A DNA stretch of 64,000 nt from Treponema denticola ATCC 35405 (GCF_000008185.1 NC_002967.9:2666001-2730000), one strand, 5' to 3'. Counted from the stretch's first letter, positions 49,879 through 59,874 are shown. Notes: generated from the letters alone by a model not told the origin. Translations and numbers: made by a program.

Positions 49879-52800
49879 GCCTTTTCGCTTGAAAAATCAA
49901 TAATATTTTTTAATTTATATTCGGCAGCCGAAAACATCTTGGTCATATCCGAATAGATACCTGCATAAAAGTTTAAAGATAAAATATTGCATTTGAATAG
50001 ACTATCTTCAGGCCTTTCTTCCCATACAAGTTTAAACAAAATATTTACCAAAATCAGCCTTTCAGTAGATTCTTTATTAAACCAAATTTCCCCATTCCAC
50101 TCGTTTAAACCTAAATAGTTTTTTATTACTTCATCATGTACACAAAAATCCATAAAATCCTTAACGCAATCCTTGCTTGAACCCGAATTTTCAAAAAAGT
50201 TTTTCTCAGTTTCAGGTAAGCAAAATAAGCGGCTTAACAAAAATAAGGTACTTTTTGAATTTACTTCGGGAAGCCCGAAAGAACAAAGCAGCTCGGCAAA
50301 AGCAAGATCAAAACGGCACAGTTTAATCTTTTCTTTAGGGAAAAATTTAAACAGGGCTGACAATAAAAGACTGGCCATATACAAAAGTACATTCTCTCTT
50401 GTGTCAAAAACCAAGGTCTTAAGAGCATTTATAAAGAGCCGTTCTTGGGTCTTAAGACTTTCATCCTTAATATTTTCATCGATCAAAGAAGGCTCATTTG
50501 AACAAAGATATAAAAAGCAATCAATAGAATTTTTAAAGCACAAAGTACGCATCTTGTTTTTTTCTTTAATGGTTTTTAAGCTTTCTTTTTCCTCATCGTA
50601 ATGAAAGGTTTCAAAAAACACTTCTTCAAAGGTAGTAAAAAAATTCAATAATCTCGGGTAAAGTTTTTTTGATATATCTTCAATTTTTTCTGATACATCT
50701 TCAATTGCTTCTTTTTTATAGGTACCACAATAATCCGAAATTTGAGGGAATAAGTCTTTAGCGCATAAATCTTGAATAGTATTGTAAAGACCGCCATACT
50801 TACATTTATTTATTTCAAATTCAATATCTTTAAAACCCCGTCCGTCCGCTTTTTGATATAGCTCCCTATAATAGCCCTCATCATCCTTAATCTCATTGAT
50901 ATTTAAAAATACTTGGCATTGATAACCGTCCAAAGCTGCAAAAAAGCCTTTTTCGGCAAGCTCGGAATTTTTTCTTAAAAAGAATAAGGAAGAACGCTGC
51001 TCATAAAACACCGTAAAATAGTCCTCTCCCGAATTTAAATTAAGAGAGTCCATAAGATTTTCCTGCCTTAATTCTTTTTCATTTTGTGCATTTTTTACGG
51101 CAAAAGCCGCCGAAAGTTGTATCCAGCCCGATGCTCTTTCATAGGCATTATTATAAAAAATCAATGAGCGCTCTCCGTTAAAAAAATTCGACCAAACAAA
51201 AACATTTTCGTTTACGCTTCCTTCATTCCAAAAATCAAAGAGTCTAAATTTTTCAACGCCCGAAAAAATATATCGTTTTTTTAAAAGAGGAAAAATTCCC
51301 TTTTTATGTCTTTCAAGCAGGCCGGAGTTTACAGCCTCATCCTTATAAGATCTTCTATATTCCATGCCGTACTTTTCGGTAAAGCCTTCTAGCTGACCGT
51401 GTCCGAACATGGGAAGCCCCGGCATAGCCGACATCATCGTGCAAACACCGAAGTATTTATCTCCGTCCCCGAATTGGGCTATAGCAGTTTCTTCATCGGG
51501 GTTATTCATAAAATTGACATAACGCCTTAACACCTCAGGATCGAATTCGAGGGTATTTTTTATGGTTTCCCTGTATTTTGCGTTTTCTTCTTTTTTGAGC
51601 ATATTCATAAAGGCGGAATTATATACGCGGTGCATTCCGAGGGTGCGGACAAAATAGCCTTCCATCATCCAAAAAGCTTCGGCAAGTAAGAGGGTGTCGG
51701 GGGCTTCTTTTGCACAGCGGTCTACAACCTCTCTCCAAAATTCTTTGGGGATTCTCCTTTCAAATTCTTCAATAGAGAGGGCATAGCGGGAGCGGCTTGC
51801 AATGTCTCCGCCTGAACCTGGAGCCGGATACCAGAGGCGGCGAATATGTTTTTTAGCGAGAACCATAGCGGCATCAAAGCGTATAATAGGAAAATTCCTT
51901 GCGACATGGAGAATTTTTTGAATAACCTTTTCGCGGGCTTCACTGTTTAAAAAATCTATTTGGGCCGTATCGTTCCACGGGAGGCCGGTGCCGTCATTTC
52001 CATGATAAATATAGCGTACATCCCCGGAATAGTTATCGACACGCTTAAAAACTACGGCACAGTCCGTCTTTGAATAGTAACCGTTTTCAAGATAAACGCT
52101 TGTTCTTTCATCCCGGGAAAGATTTTCACCATCATAACTATATGAAGGAAAGGGCTTATCCCTTGTCTGCAAAAATAGATTCGGCTCTTCCATAATCCAT
52201 TTGGAATCAAGGCCCGTATGATTGGGAACCATGTCGGCGGCCATCCTGATTCCGAATTTCCAAGCTCTTTCTCGTAAATTAGTCAGAGCCGGCCAGCCGC
52301 CTAGTTCTTCTGCAATGTCATAGTCATAGATACTGTAGGCACTTGCGGCCGCATCAGGATTTCCGCAAATTTCTTTTATACGGCGGCTCGCCTCGGAACG
52401 CTGCCAAACACCGATTAACCAAAGCCCGGTAATTCCCGAATCTGCAAAAAATTTAAGCTCTTCATCGGGGATTTGATCGAGACGCGTAATCGGGGCGGAA
52501 TATTTTTTACTTAACTGATCCAGCCAAACCAAGGTGCTTTTTGCTATTAAAACCAAGTTGGGCATCCAATTTTTATCGGGAGTAAAAGCCTCGTATTCTT
52601 TTAACAGATTTTCAAAGGTGTAGACCGGAACATCAAAGCTTCCTCCTTGAGGCGGAGCCCAGCCGGCCTTGTCTTCTTCCCTTATTAAGTCCTCGGCACC
52701 CAAAACCTTGAGTAAAATATTTTGTGTAAACCGGCTCCAGTTTTCTTTTACATAATTAAGCTGGCCTAAAATACTGTCGGGACAGCGGTTCATAGGTTCT

Positions 52801-53480
52801 TCCAAAAAAGAAAGAATATCAAGGCCGCTTTGTTCTTTTCCTAATCGGCGTCCTATGGGCCTATTTTTTTTTGACCATCTTTTTACCGTATCCCAAAAAA
52901 TGCCGTAGGAATCTATTGTTTTTAAATTTGAATTATTAAATAAAACTTCAAACTGTGCATTTGCAGGATTTCTATTTGCAAGACAGAGTAAAATAAACTC
53001 TTCAAAGGCCAGCACTTTATTGGGTACATTTGATGAACCATCATTTGATTCAAACCACTCATCTAAGGAGAGCTTATCCGTGTAAACATCCTTTGGGGGG
53101 AAATCTTTACAAAACTCTTTTAATAAAAAATCAAGACTATGAAGACTTTTATTTTTAAATTCTTCTTCGATAAATTCATATCCTTTAACAAAAAAATCGG
53201 CATCAATATTTTGACGGTAAAGCCTTAAAACATAATGAAGAACTTCATCTAAAATTCCCATCGCATTTAATTCGCCTGCTTTTAAATGAGCTTGACCTTC
53301 TCCAAAAAGGCCTTCCTTTACAAGGGAATTAAAATTAAAAACAAAATTATGAACTTCGGAAATATTTTCAAATATTACATTTCCGCATGAAGAAAAAAGA
53401 ACCGACCTTAAATTACACTTTTTGCGGACATCTCCGTTAATGTGAAATTCCATTTCTTGAAAAAAAGAGTCCGTACTCAT
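49875..53480 (-). CDS. Alpha-amylase (GH13)-like protein, 1201 residues, altered region IV
   Basis: GH13 core in the middle: region I DMVPNHTGLDSKW with His421, region II IIRFDAAMVLAKKHI with nucleophile Asp536, region III LLLAEAFWMM with acid/base Glu601. Region IV normally reads NNHDEE; here it is NNPDEE with Pro661 in place of the transition-state His. About 330 residues precede and 350 follow the core, without recognised domains. No signal peptide, so it is cytoplasmic, acting on stored or imported glucans if active. ATG 53480 has GAAGGAG upstream. It is not in an operon. Length and altered motif make it an unusual subfamily. Confidence 0.82.
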   Translation of the reverse strand: MSTDSFFQEMEFHINGDVRKKCNLRSVLFSSCGNVIFENISEVHNFVFNFNSLVKEGLFGEGQAHLKAGELNAMGILDEVLHYVLRLYRQNIDADFFVKGYEFIEEEFKNKSLHSLDFLLKEFCKDFPPKDVYTDKLSLDEWFESNDGSSNVPNKVLAFEEFILLCLANRNPANAQFEVLFNNSNLKTIDSYGIFWDTVKRWSKKNRPIGRRLGKEQSGLDILSFLEEPMNRCPDSILGQLNYVKENWSRFTQNILLKVLGAEDLIREEDKAGWAPPQGGSFDVPVYTFENLLKEYEAFTPDKNWMPNLVLIAKSTLVWLDQLSKKYSAPITRLDQIPDEELKFFADSGITGLWLIGVWQRSEASRRIKEICGNPDAAASAYSIYDYDIAEELGGWPALTNLRERAWKFGIRMAADMVPNHTGLDSKWIMEEPNLFLQTRDKPFPSYSYDGENLSRDERTSVYLENGYYSKTDCAVVFKRVDNYSGDVRYIYHGNDGTGLPWNDTAQIDFLNSEAREKVIQKILHVARNFPIIRFDAAMVLAKKHIRRLWYPAPGSGGDIASRSRYALSIEEFERRIPKEFWREVVDRCAKEAPDTLLLAEAFWMMEGYFVRTLGMHRVYNSAFMNMLKKEENAKYRETIKNTLEFDPEVLRRYVNFMNNPDEETAIAQFGDGDKYFGVCTMMSAMPGLPMFGHGQLEGFTEKYGMEYRRSYKDEAVNSGLLERHKKGIFPLLKKRYIFSGVEKFRLFDFWNEGSVNENVFVWSNFFNGERSLIFYNNAYERASGWIQLSAAFAVKNAQNEKELRQENLMDSLNLNSGEDYFTVFYEQRSSLFFLRKNSELAEKGFFAALDGYQCQVFLNINEIKDDEGYYRELYQKADGRGFKDIEFEINKCKYGGLYNTIQDLCAKDLFPQISDYCGTYKKEAIEDVSEKIEDISKKLYPRLLNFFTTFEEVFFETFHYDEEKESLKTIKEKNKMRTLCFKNSIDCFLYLCSNEPSLIDENIKDESLKTQERLFINALKTLVFDTRENVLLYMASLLLSALFKFFPKEKIKLCRFDLAFAELLCSFGLPEVNSKSTLFLLSRLFCLPETEKNFFENSGSSKDCVKDFMDFCVHDEVIKNYLGLNEWNGEIWFNKESTERLILVNILFKLVWEERPEDSLFKCNILSLNFYAGIYSDMTKMFSAAEYKLKNIIDFSSEKA

Positions 53481-53535
53481 AGCTGCTCCTTCATCGATTG
53501 TATTATAACACACCTTCAGTCTTTTTGTAAGGGAA

Positions 53536-53558
53536 TGCAGTTTTTTTGTTTAACTGCA
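53536..53558. other. Short hairpin in the GH13-DUF4349 divergent gap
   Basis: TGCAGTT (53536-53542) pairs with AACTGCA (53552-53558) around a 9-nt T-rich loop. A second pair, GTACAC repeated in direct orientation at 53574-53579 and 53584-53589, lies nearby. Regulatory role unclear. Confidence 0.3.
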
Positions 53559-53657
53559 AAATACTTGAGCAACGTACACCCTTGTACACTTCTCAACAGC
53601 TCCCATTGTAAAATAAAATAAATTATGTTAAACTTTTGCCGATGGGGGATAAATAAG

Positions 53658-54542
53658 ATGAAAAAAAAGGCTTTTATTTTTTTATGTTTAAGTCTGGTAC
53701 TAAATCTTTTTCTTTCGTGCGGAGGGAAAAAGGCAGCTTATGAAACAGGTAAAAGCACCCGAGCTGAAAGTTACATGGCCGAATCCAAAAGTTCATCATC
53801 CGATTCTGCCTTTAAGGAAGACAAAAAAGAATCTGATGCAGTAAATACTGCAAGTTTAGATAACGACAATATCGAAAGAAAACTTATAAAAACAGGTTTT
53901 ATAGAATTTGAAACCGAGGATATAAAAAAAACAAGGGAAACAATCGAAAACCTTGTAACAAAATATCAAGCCTATATAAGTCAAGAAGATGAACAGCATT
54001 TTCAGTCTAATATTAGGCAGACAATCAGTATTAGAATACCAAAAGAAAATTTTGATAATCTTTTAAATGAGCTTACTATAGGTATTAAAAAACTTGATAA
54101 TAAAAACATTACGGTTGAAGATGTTACGGAAGAATTTGTAGACGGACTTGCCCGGTTAAAGGTAAAAAAAGAAACCGAACAAACTTATTTAAAAATTCTA
54201 AGCCAAGCAAAAACGGTAAAAGACATTTTAGAAGTGCAAAACCAAATTCAAGATTTACGCTCCGATATTGAAGCTATTGAAGGCCGTTTACGTTATTTAC
54301 AAAAATCCGTAAATTACAGCACCTTAAATATTTCAATGTACCAAATTATCAATAGCAGTATAGCAAGACCTTCCTTCTTTACCAAGGCCCTCAATGCCGT
54401 AAAGGAAGGAATAGGTCTTTTTAGCGATATAATTATCGGCATCCTTTATCTTTGGATATTTATACTTATAATTATAGCTGTTGCGGTAATTATCATCAAA
54501 AAAAGACGCAATAAAATAAAGGAAAAATCTTTAGATAATTAA
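53658..54542 (+). CDS. DUF4349 domain lipoprotein
   Basis: 294 residues. Signal peptide with lipobox LFLSC, a Ser-rich linker (about residues 25-75), then the DUF4349 core: GFIEFETEDIKKTRETIENL, followed by IRIPKENFDNLLNELT, which is typical of the family. A membrane helix lies near the C-terminus (about 255-285) with a basic tail. The protein is thus anchored at both ends. ATG 53658 has GGGGG 9 nt upstream. Function unknown. Its end overlaps the motility operon end by 4 nt. Confidence 0.82.
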   Translation: MKKKAFIFLCLSLVLNLFLSCGGKKAAYETGKSTRAESYMAESKSSSSDSAFKEDKKESDAVNTASLDNDNIERKLIKTGFIEFETEDIKKTRETIENLVTKYQAYISQEDEQHFQSNIRQTISIRIPKENFDNLLNELTIGIKKLDNKNITVEDVTEEFVDGLARLKVKKETEQTYLKILSQAKTVKDILEVQNQIQDLRSDIEAIEGRLRYLQKSVNYSTLNISMYQIINSSIARPSFFTKALNAVKEGIGLFSDIIIGILYLWIFILIIIAVAVIIIKKRRNKIKEKSLDN

Positions 54543-55162
54543 GTATTCATCGAAATAATCAGCTCTATTTCGCCGGTAGGAAGAGGGACTTTTTCGGCTA
54601 TCAGCTCTATTGAAAGGCCTTTTTTAGCCATTTCAATTATCTGTTCCTTCATTGAAGCAGTTTGGTCGGGGACAATTCCCGATTTAGGGGCCAGAATTTG
54701 TTTTGTATATATCTTAATAGGTTCGTTATCGATAGGCGGATTTTCTTTTTTATTCACTTCTATTGAACGCTCCGTTTCTTTTACACTCTCGTTTGAAATT
54801 ACGGGCTTTTTAGTTTTTACAAAAGCATCCGGATCAAGTCCTGAAAAAGCATTAGCTTTAGCCGCCTCGGCAAGGCTTTCGTAAACCCTCTCGGCAGCGC
54901 TCCGTTTTTCTTCTTCTTTTCCCGCAAGCAATATACGCTTATCCAGCTCAAGGACAAGGCTGTTCACTTCCTTAATCTTGTCTTCCATTATTGTAACGGA
55001 CTGATCGGTTTGAAAAGCAATTTGAGCAACAAGTTTTTGAGTTTCATTTTTTATATTATTGATTGAAGCCCTATCCGAAAATTGATTTTTAAACTTAAAA
55101 TAAAAAAAGAAGATTAAAAAAATATTTAATACCAATAAAACAATCGCAATAACTGTCATCAT
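54539..55162 (-). CDS. Membrane-anchored coiled-coil protein of the motility operon (SwrB/DUF6115-like?)
   Basis: 207 residues. One N-terminal membrane helix (MTVIAIVLLVLNIFLIFFFY), a coiled-coil (about 35-95), a disordered middle and a short C-terminal helical motif (MAKKGLSIELIAEKVPLPTG then EIELIISM). That end motif, a putative helix-turn-helix of the DUF6115/SwrB type in flagellar operons of other bacteria, is my only hint at family. It overlaps the upstream gene by 4 nt (ATGA) and is the last gene of the leftward motility operon. Function unknown, possibly in flagellar assembly. Confidence 0.65.
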   Translation of the reverse strand: MMTVIAIVLLVLNIFLIFFFYFKFKNQFSDRASINNIKNETQKLVAQIAFQTDQSVTIMEDKIKEVNSLVLELDKRILLAGKEEEKRSAAERVYESLAEAAKANAFSGLDPDAFVKTKKPVISNESVKETERSIEVNKKENPPIDNEPIKIYTKQILAPKSGIVPDQTASMKEQIIEMAKKGLSIELIAEKVPLPTGEIELIISMNT

Positions 55163-55497
55163 CCTGAAATATCCACTCTTTGTCCCAATGAAGGGTCTTT
55201 TATATATTCTTCGCTATCCGGTTCCTGCTCAATTTGAGCCGTGTTCTGCTTTTTTGGATGCTCCCCTCCCTTATTTTCCTCATCGGGAGACCTGCCGTCC
55301 TTATTGATTCTAAGATTATTATTACTGTCGGAATCTACAAGCTGAACGGTACTCAATCTTTTTTCTGCATCGATTTTATTTTGCTGCTGCTGGGCATCCT
55401 TTACCATAGAAGCAAGCTGCTGTTCGGCCCCCTGCTGTTTGCCTACCTTAGCCATTTGAGCATATAGAGTTTGCAGATCAATTGGTTGAATAGCCAC
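55159..55497 (-). CDS. Small Gln-rich protein of the motility operon
   Basis: 112 residues from GTG 55497, which has AAGAAGG 6 nt upstream; the longer frame to 55566 overlaps the FapA-like gene and is less likely. N-terminal IQPIDLQTLYAQMAKVGKQQ then a Gln-rich coiled coil and an acidic, hydrophilic tail. No membrane segment or recognised domain. It overlaps FapA by 20 nt and the next gene by 4 nt, so it is tightly coupled. Function unknown. Confidence 0.65.
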   Translation of the reverse strand: MAIQPIDLQTLYAQMAKVGKQQGAEQQLASMVKDAQQQQNKIDAEKRLSTVQLVDSDSNNNLRINKDGRSPDEENKGGEHPKKQNTAQIEQEPDSEEYIKDPSLGQRVDISG

Positions 55498-57448
55498 TTG
55501 GAACCTTCTTAAAATCCTCTTCGTTCTCTTCTTGATACTTTCCGTAACGCACAATTCCCTTGTCAAGATAGAATGTAGTAGCCTTACAATCCATTCTTAC
55601 ATCCTCGGTGGTATCCCGTATAACTATGCGTACTCCCGGATATACATGTCCGGAAGCGGAAACCCTGCCTTGATTTTTCAACGTATTTAAATACTCTTTT
55701 ATTTGGGTAATTTCTTTTTGTACTTCGTGAATATCGGTTTGAAGAGTATATTTATACTCGTTCATCTTGTTATAGTTTTCTTCTTTATCTTTTGGAAGCT
55801 CTCCCCGCTTGGATTTAAGCTCTTCAAGGCTCATTAGATTAAGCTTTAAATCTTCCAAGCTTTTTTGATCCATTTCCTGTTTTTGGAGCAAGAAGTTTAA
55901 GCGCTCCTTGCTTTTCGGGTCAAATCCTACACTTAACATAAGATCGTTTCCGCCTGAAACACTTCCTAAATTCCTTGCCGAGATAGATTCGGAGGCGCTT
56001 AAATTGCCGCTTATTATATCTGCCTTCTTTCCGCGGCATATAATTTTACGGTTAGCCATTACATTCGATTTTATAATACCGTCCGAAACAATAACCATGT
56101 CTCCGGCTTCAACAACATCGGTGTTTTGAATAAATTTAGACCAGATAGATTTGCCTGCTCTTATTACGCCGCCTTCTTTGCCCATGATACCCTGACTTAC
56201 AACTATGTCGCCTTCGGTATCAAGCTCCGCCCTGCCGACCGAGCCCTTAACTTCTATATTTCCCGAAGCCTTTATAACAAAGCCGTCATCTACGTTTCCG
56301 TTTACAAAGACCGAACCCAAGAATGTAATATTTCCGGTTCTGATTGAAACATCGCCTTCAACTACATAGATTTCTTGTACGGTAATCTTATTTTTGACTA
56401 AAAGAACCTGTCCGTTTACTTCTGCAACTATAGTTAAACCATCCGCAGCAATCTTTGTATTTTTGCCCACGGGCATTGCAACATCTTTTCCGTTAAGGGC
56501 CTCAAGATATTTTCCTGTAACGGTTTTTCCCGCCTTTCCTCTTTGAGCCGGGACCTTTTGAGCTACAGGCTGTCCTTCAACAACGTTTTGAATAAGATTT
56601 AATTCCTTAAAATTGATTTGCCCGGAACGGGTTTCCTGCAAGCGGACCCGTGTATTATCTACCTCAAAATTATAAATAATCTTTGCATCGGCTCCGTTTT
56701 GAGGAGCTATGCCTTCCGCTACCAGATAATCTTCACGATAAACGGGAGAATCTTGGAATTGTTTGACCCTCTCTTCATTTATTCCGACTATTATCCTGTT
56801 ATTCTTTAAGAATGCGATAATGGTATCTGCGGAAAGATCGACGCCTCCGGTTGTCGGGGGTGTAACATAAAGATAAGCCTTCATTTCGTCATCGCTTATG
56901 TTGACAACCATTGCAGCATCATTGCCCGGGATTCGTTTATAAGGAGCAACCCTGACATACTCTCCGGTTTTCTCCTCCAATATGGGATTAAGAATATCGT
57001 CCTCCGGAATGGGGAGAGCCCTGTCCCTAAACTTGTTTCTGGCAGCCTTTATATCGAAAGCATGGCCCGTACCTGAGGGAGCAGTTACCTTAAAGTAAAT
57101 ACCGTCGGCTGCACAGAAAACATATCCCATTCCGTCTTTATTAATAACAGTTCCATCTTCAATTATATCTTCGGTCTCAACCTTTTCGTCTTCGATATTT
57201 TGCGGCTTCTTTACTTTTACGGTTTCGTAGGCTCTTATCTTCCATTCTTTTGGAACTATAGCAAAAAAACCTGAAGCACCTTTTTGCAGAATCTCATAGT
57301 CTATCGATGAAACGGGCATACCTAATTGTATAGCTGCGTTTGCAAGGGCCTCATCAAGGGTTTCTCCGCTTATATCAACAAAAAAACGCCCGGAATCCAG
57401 TTCGTGCATTTCAGACATTTTTTCCTGTATTTGATTAAGCCTAACCAT
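55478..57448 (-). CDS. FapA/DUF342 family protein
   Basis: 656 residues. N-terminal Jag-N-like domain (about residues 15-65: DISGETLDEALANAAIQLGM), then the DUF342/FapA region with repeated hydrophobic-glycine strand units around residues 290-480 (GNITFLGSVFVNGNVDDGFV). A coiled coil (about 500-580) follows. FapA proteins are cytoplasmic, bind polymers or RNA in some cases and often lie in flagellar operons. The ATG has GGGGGGATT directly upstream. It follows fliA by 8 nt. Confidence 0.85.
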   Translation of the reverse strand: MVRLNQIQEKMSEMHELDSGRFFVDISGETLDEALANAAIQLGMPVSSIDYEILQKGASGFFAIVPKEWKIRAYETVKVKKPQNIEDEKVETEDIIEDGTVINKDGMGYVFCAADGIYFKVTAPSGTGHAFDIKAARNKFRDRALPIPEDDILNPILEEKTGEYVRVAPYKRIPGNDAAMVVNISDDEMKAYLYVTPPTTGGVDLSADTIIAFLKNNRIIVGINEERVKQFQDSPVYREDYLVAEGIAPQNGADAKIIYNFEVDNTRVRLQETRSGQINFKELNLIQNVVEGQPVAQKVPAQRGKAGKTVTGKYLEALNGKDVAMPVGKNTKIAADGLTIVAEVNGQVLLVKNKITVQEIYVVEGDVSIRTGNITFLGSVFVNGNVDDGFVIKASGNIEVKGSVGRAELDTEGDIVVSQGIMGKEGGVIRAGKSIWSKFIQNTDVVEAGDMVIVSDGIIKSNVMANRKIICRGKKADIISGNLSASESISARNLGSVSGGNDLMLSVGFDPKSKERLNFLLQKQEMDQKSLEDLKLNLMSLEELKSKRGELPKDKEENYNKMNEYKYTLQTDIHEVQKEITQIKEYLNTLKNQGRVSASGHVYPGVRIVIRDTTEDVRMDCKATTFYLDKGIVRYGKYQEENEEDFKKVPSGYSTN

Positions 57449-57456
57449 AATCCCCC

Positions 57457-58245
57457 CTATTTTATGCCCTTTGTAACATTAGAAAGCTTAGCTCTCAATT
57501 TTATATTTGCGCTTGTGTGTATCTGAGAAACTCTGGACTCGGTTACATGAAGGACTTCTCCTATTTCCCTAAGAGTCATATCCTCATAATAGTACATAAT
57601 TAAAACTTTTTTCTCTCTATCAGGTAATTCTTTAATAGCTTCAACTATTACCCTCTTTATGTCTTCACGCTCTACAATCACATCAGGGTTCAAAGAAGAA
57701 GGAGCTTCAATTATGTCTCCTACCGAAAACTCTTCCGAATCATCATTAGAAAACCTTAAATCGGTCAAAGAAATAACGCTTGTTGCAGATATTTTAAGCA
57801 GTAGAGAGTTATACTCTTCAATATCCAAGCCCATTGCATAGGCTATCTCTTCGTTTGAGGCAGAGCGGCCTAGACGAGCTTCCAAGTCGGCAATTGTTTC
57901 TTCAATTTCGCGGCTTTTTTGACGTACCGAGCGGGGAACCCAGTCTATAGATCTCAGCTCATCAAAGATAGCTCCCCTTATTCTATTAACGGCGTAGGTA
58001 TTAAATTTAACGTTTTTATCGAGATCATATTTTTCTATAGCATCCAAAAGGCCGAAAACGCCGTAACCGACTAAGTCGTCAAATTCTACATTTGTAGGCA
58101 TTCCTATACCGACTTTTCCGGCGACGTATTTTACCAATGGAGCATACTTTAAAATAAAATATTCTCTGATTTTAGGATCTGAGGTTTTTTTGTATTTATC
58201 CCAAAGTTCTTCTTCAGGTATATTTTCATAATCCGTATTTGCCAT
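57457..58245 (-). CDS. fliA: Sigma-28 RNA polymerase sigma factor (FliA/WhiG)
   Basis: 262 residues. Sigma-70 family regions in order: region 2 with FDDLVGYGVFGLLDAIEKYD and NRIRGAIFDELRSIDWVPRS, region 3 EETIADLEARLGRSASNEEI, and region 4 REIGEVLHVTESRVSQIHTS with the helix-turn-helix. It is the flagellar-class sigma factor of spirochetes. ATG 58245 lies past AAAAGG; the three-codon longer start lacks support. It lies in the flhF-flhG-unknown-fliA-fapA order known from spirochetes. Confidence 0.95.
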   Translation of the reverse strand: MANTDYENIPEEELWDKYKKTSDPKIREYFILKYAPLVKYVAGKVGIGMPTNVEFDDLVGYGVFGLLDAIEKYDLDKNVKFNTYAVNRIRGAIFDELRSIDWVPRSVRQKSREIEETIADLEARLGRSASNEEIAYAMGLDIEEYNSLLLKISATSVISLTDLRFSNDDSEEFSVGDIIEAPSSLNPDVIVEREDIKRVIVEAIKELPDREKKVLIMYYYEDMTLREIGEVLHVTESRVSQIHTSANIKLRAKLSNVTKGIK

Positions 58246-58269
58246 TACCCACACCTTTTATTTTTTAAT

Positions 58270-58938
58270 TTATGAATCCCTTTTAAGCACAGTACGAATA
58301 GCATTTACCATAGTATTCGTATCCATCCCTGAACCCGCTAAGTCCGTTGATACATCAAATGCGGAAGTTCCTCTTTGAGTAAAGTCCATCTGATCATCTT
58401 GCTCAGGTTCATCTTCAGGTATAAAATCCTGCAAGTCGGGAAGTTCTTCCAATTCTTTTACAGTATTTTTTTCTTGTTTTTTTTCGGTTCCACTTGAAAC
58501 ACCGTTTTTTGATGCAGAAGCTTGTGAGTCATCCTTTATATTCTCAAAATCTTCATCGATCAAGTCAGCGTCACTCAGCTCTGTGGCATCATCCGATATC
58601 GAATCCTCATCTACCGGTTCAGCCTCTATCATATCCGATTCCGGATCGTATTCTTCATCATCTATAAACGGCATTTCTACGGGTTCATCGATACTTATAT
58701 TCAAATTTTTACCGGTTTCTGTTTTTGCCGATTTCTCAGCATTAACGGGCTGAAATAGATCCGGCACAAAATGATCCAAAAGAATCTGAGCCCCTAAAAC
58801 AAAGCCTCCGCTTATCAAAGAGATGATAAGTGAACGCAAGAGTATCGTAGAAAAGCGTACCCCGCTTATCAGCCCTAATAGGAAAGACAGAGCCAAAGCA
58901 GCTATTGTACATATGAGGGGAATTCTAAATTTTGCCAC
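58270..58938 (-). CDS. Acidic membrane protein of the motility operon
   Basis: 222 residues. Two N-terminal membrane segments (RIPLICTIAALALSFLLGLI and a second one near residue 40), then a strongly acidic, disordered tail with a C-terminal helix (SGMDTNTMVNAIRTVLKRDS). No family recognised. It sits between flhG and fliA on the same strand, 47 nt after flhG, as in other spirochetes' operons by my memory. May tether motility factors to the membrane. Confidence 0.6.
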   Translation of the reverse strand: MAKFRIPLICTIAALALSFLLGLISGVRFSTILLRSLIISLISGGFVLGAQILLDHFVPDLFQPVNAEKSAKTETGKNLNISIDEPVEMPFIDDEEYDPESDMIEAEPVDEDSISDDATELSDADLIDEDFENIKDDSQASASKNGVSSGTEKKQEKNTVKELEELPDLQDFIPEDEPEQDDQMDFTQRGTSAFDVSTDLAGSGMDTNTMVNAIRTVLKRDS

Positions 58939-58985
58939 GACTCCGGTAACCTCCTAATTTTAAATTAAAAAACTTAAATCTATTC

Positions 58986-59873
58986 CTACTTTCTTCCAAA
59001 CAGTTTTTGTAAAAAGCCGGAAAGGCCTGAATATTCATTATAATCCGTTTTTTCAAGTTTTGCAACTATGTGACGCAAACAACTCGCTGCTTTACTTTTC
59101 GGAGCAGATATAAAAAAGGGCTTTTGCTTTAAGACAGCCTGTTCAACCGCAGGATCATTGTAAATAAAGCCTAAGTACTCGACTTTTAGGTTTAAAAACT
59201 GGGCTACTATCTGTATCATGCGTTCAGCTATTTTTTTCCCTTCAAGGGCGGAATTTACACGATTTACAACCATTTTTAGGTTTAAATCATAGTTTTCAAC
59301 TTCGGTTGCGATTATTTTTATAATTCCGTAAGCATCGGTTATAGCCGTAGGTTCCGAGGTGGTAACAATAACAACCTCATCGGCGGCAGCAACAAAGCTG
59401 AGGACGTTTTTGGAAACACCTGCACTGGTGTCGATTATTATTATATCCGCCTCTGCAAGGGTGTATAATTCTTTAATAAAATCGGACCTTTCGGCTTCTT
59501 CCATATTTGCAATCTTTGAAAAACCTGAAGCTCCGGCAACAAATTTTATTCCGTACTCCGTATCGATTATGATATCCGACATTTTCTTTTGTTTTTTCAT
59601 TACATGATAAAGATTGAATTTCGGAATTATGTTCATCATAACATTTACGTTTGCAAGGCCAAGATCCGCATCGATTACAATAACGTTTTTTCCCATCTTG
59701 GCATAAGCAATAGCCATATTTGTTGAAATATTTGTTTTTCCGACTCCGCCCTTTCCGCTGGTTACGGCAATAATCCTTGACTTCCTTTTAGGAGGAAGGT
59801 CTGAAAGCACAGCCTTATCACTGCTGTTTTTATTTTTCATTAATGTTTTTAAATCTTCTGCCTGATCCGTCAT
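58986..59873 (-). CDS. flhG: FlhG/FleN-type MinD-like ATPase
   Basis: 295 residues. Deviant Walker A SGKGGVGKTNISTNMAIAYA, later IDADLGLANVNVMM (Walker A' region) and IIIDTSAG switch. The C-terminus ends in an amphipathic helix (SGLSGFLQKLFGRK), probably membrane-binding as in MinD. FlhG sets flagellar number and position together with FlhF. It starts 1 nt after the flhF stop. Confidence 0.93.
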   Translation of the reverse strand: MTDQAEDLKTLMKNKNSSDKAVLSDLPPKRKSRIIAVTSGKGGVGKTNISTNMAIAYAKMGKNVIVIDADLGLANVNVMMNIIPKFNLYHVMKKQKKMSDIIIDTEYGIKFVAGASGFSKIANMEEAERSDFIKELYTLAEADIIIIDTSAGVSKNVLSFVAAADEVVIVTTSEPTAITDAYGIIKIIATEVENYDLNLKMVVNRVNSALEGKKIAERMIQIVAQFLNLKVEYLGFIYNDPAVEQAVLKQKPFFISAPKSKAASCLRHIVAKLEKTDYNEYSGLSGFLQKLFGRK

Positions 59874-59874
59874 C

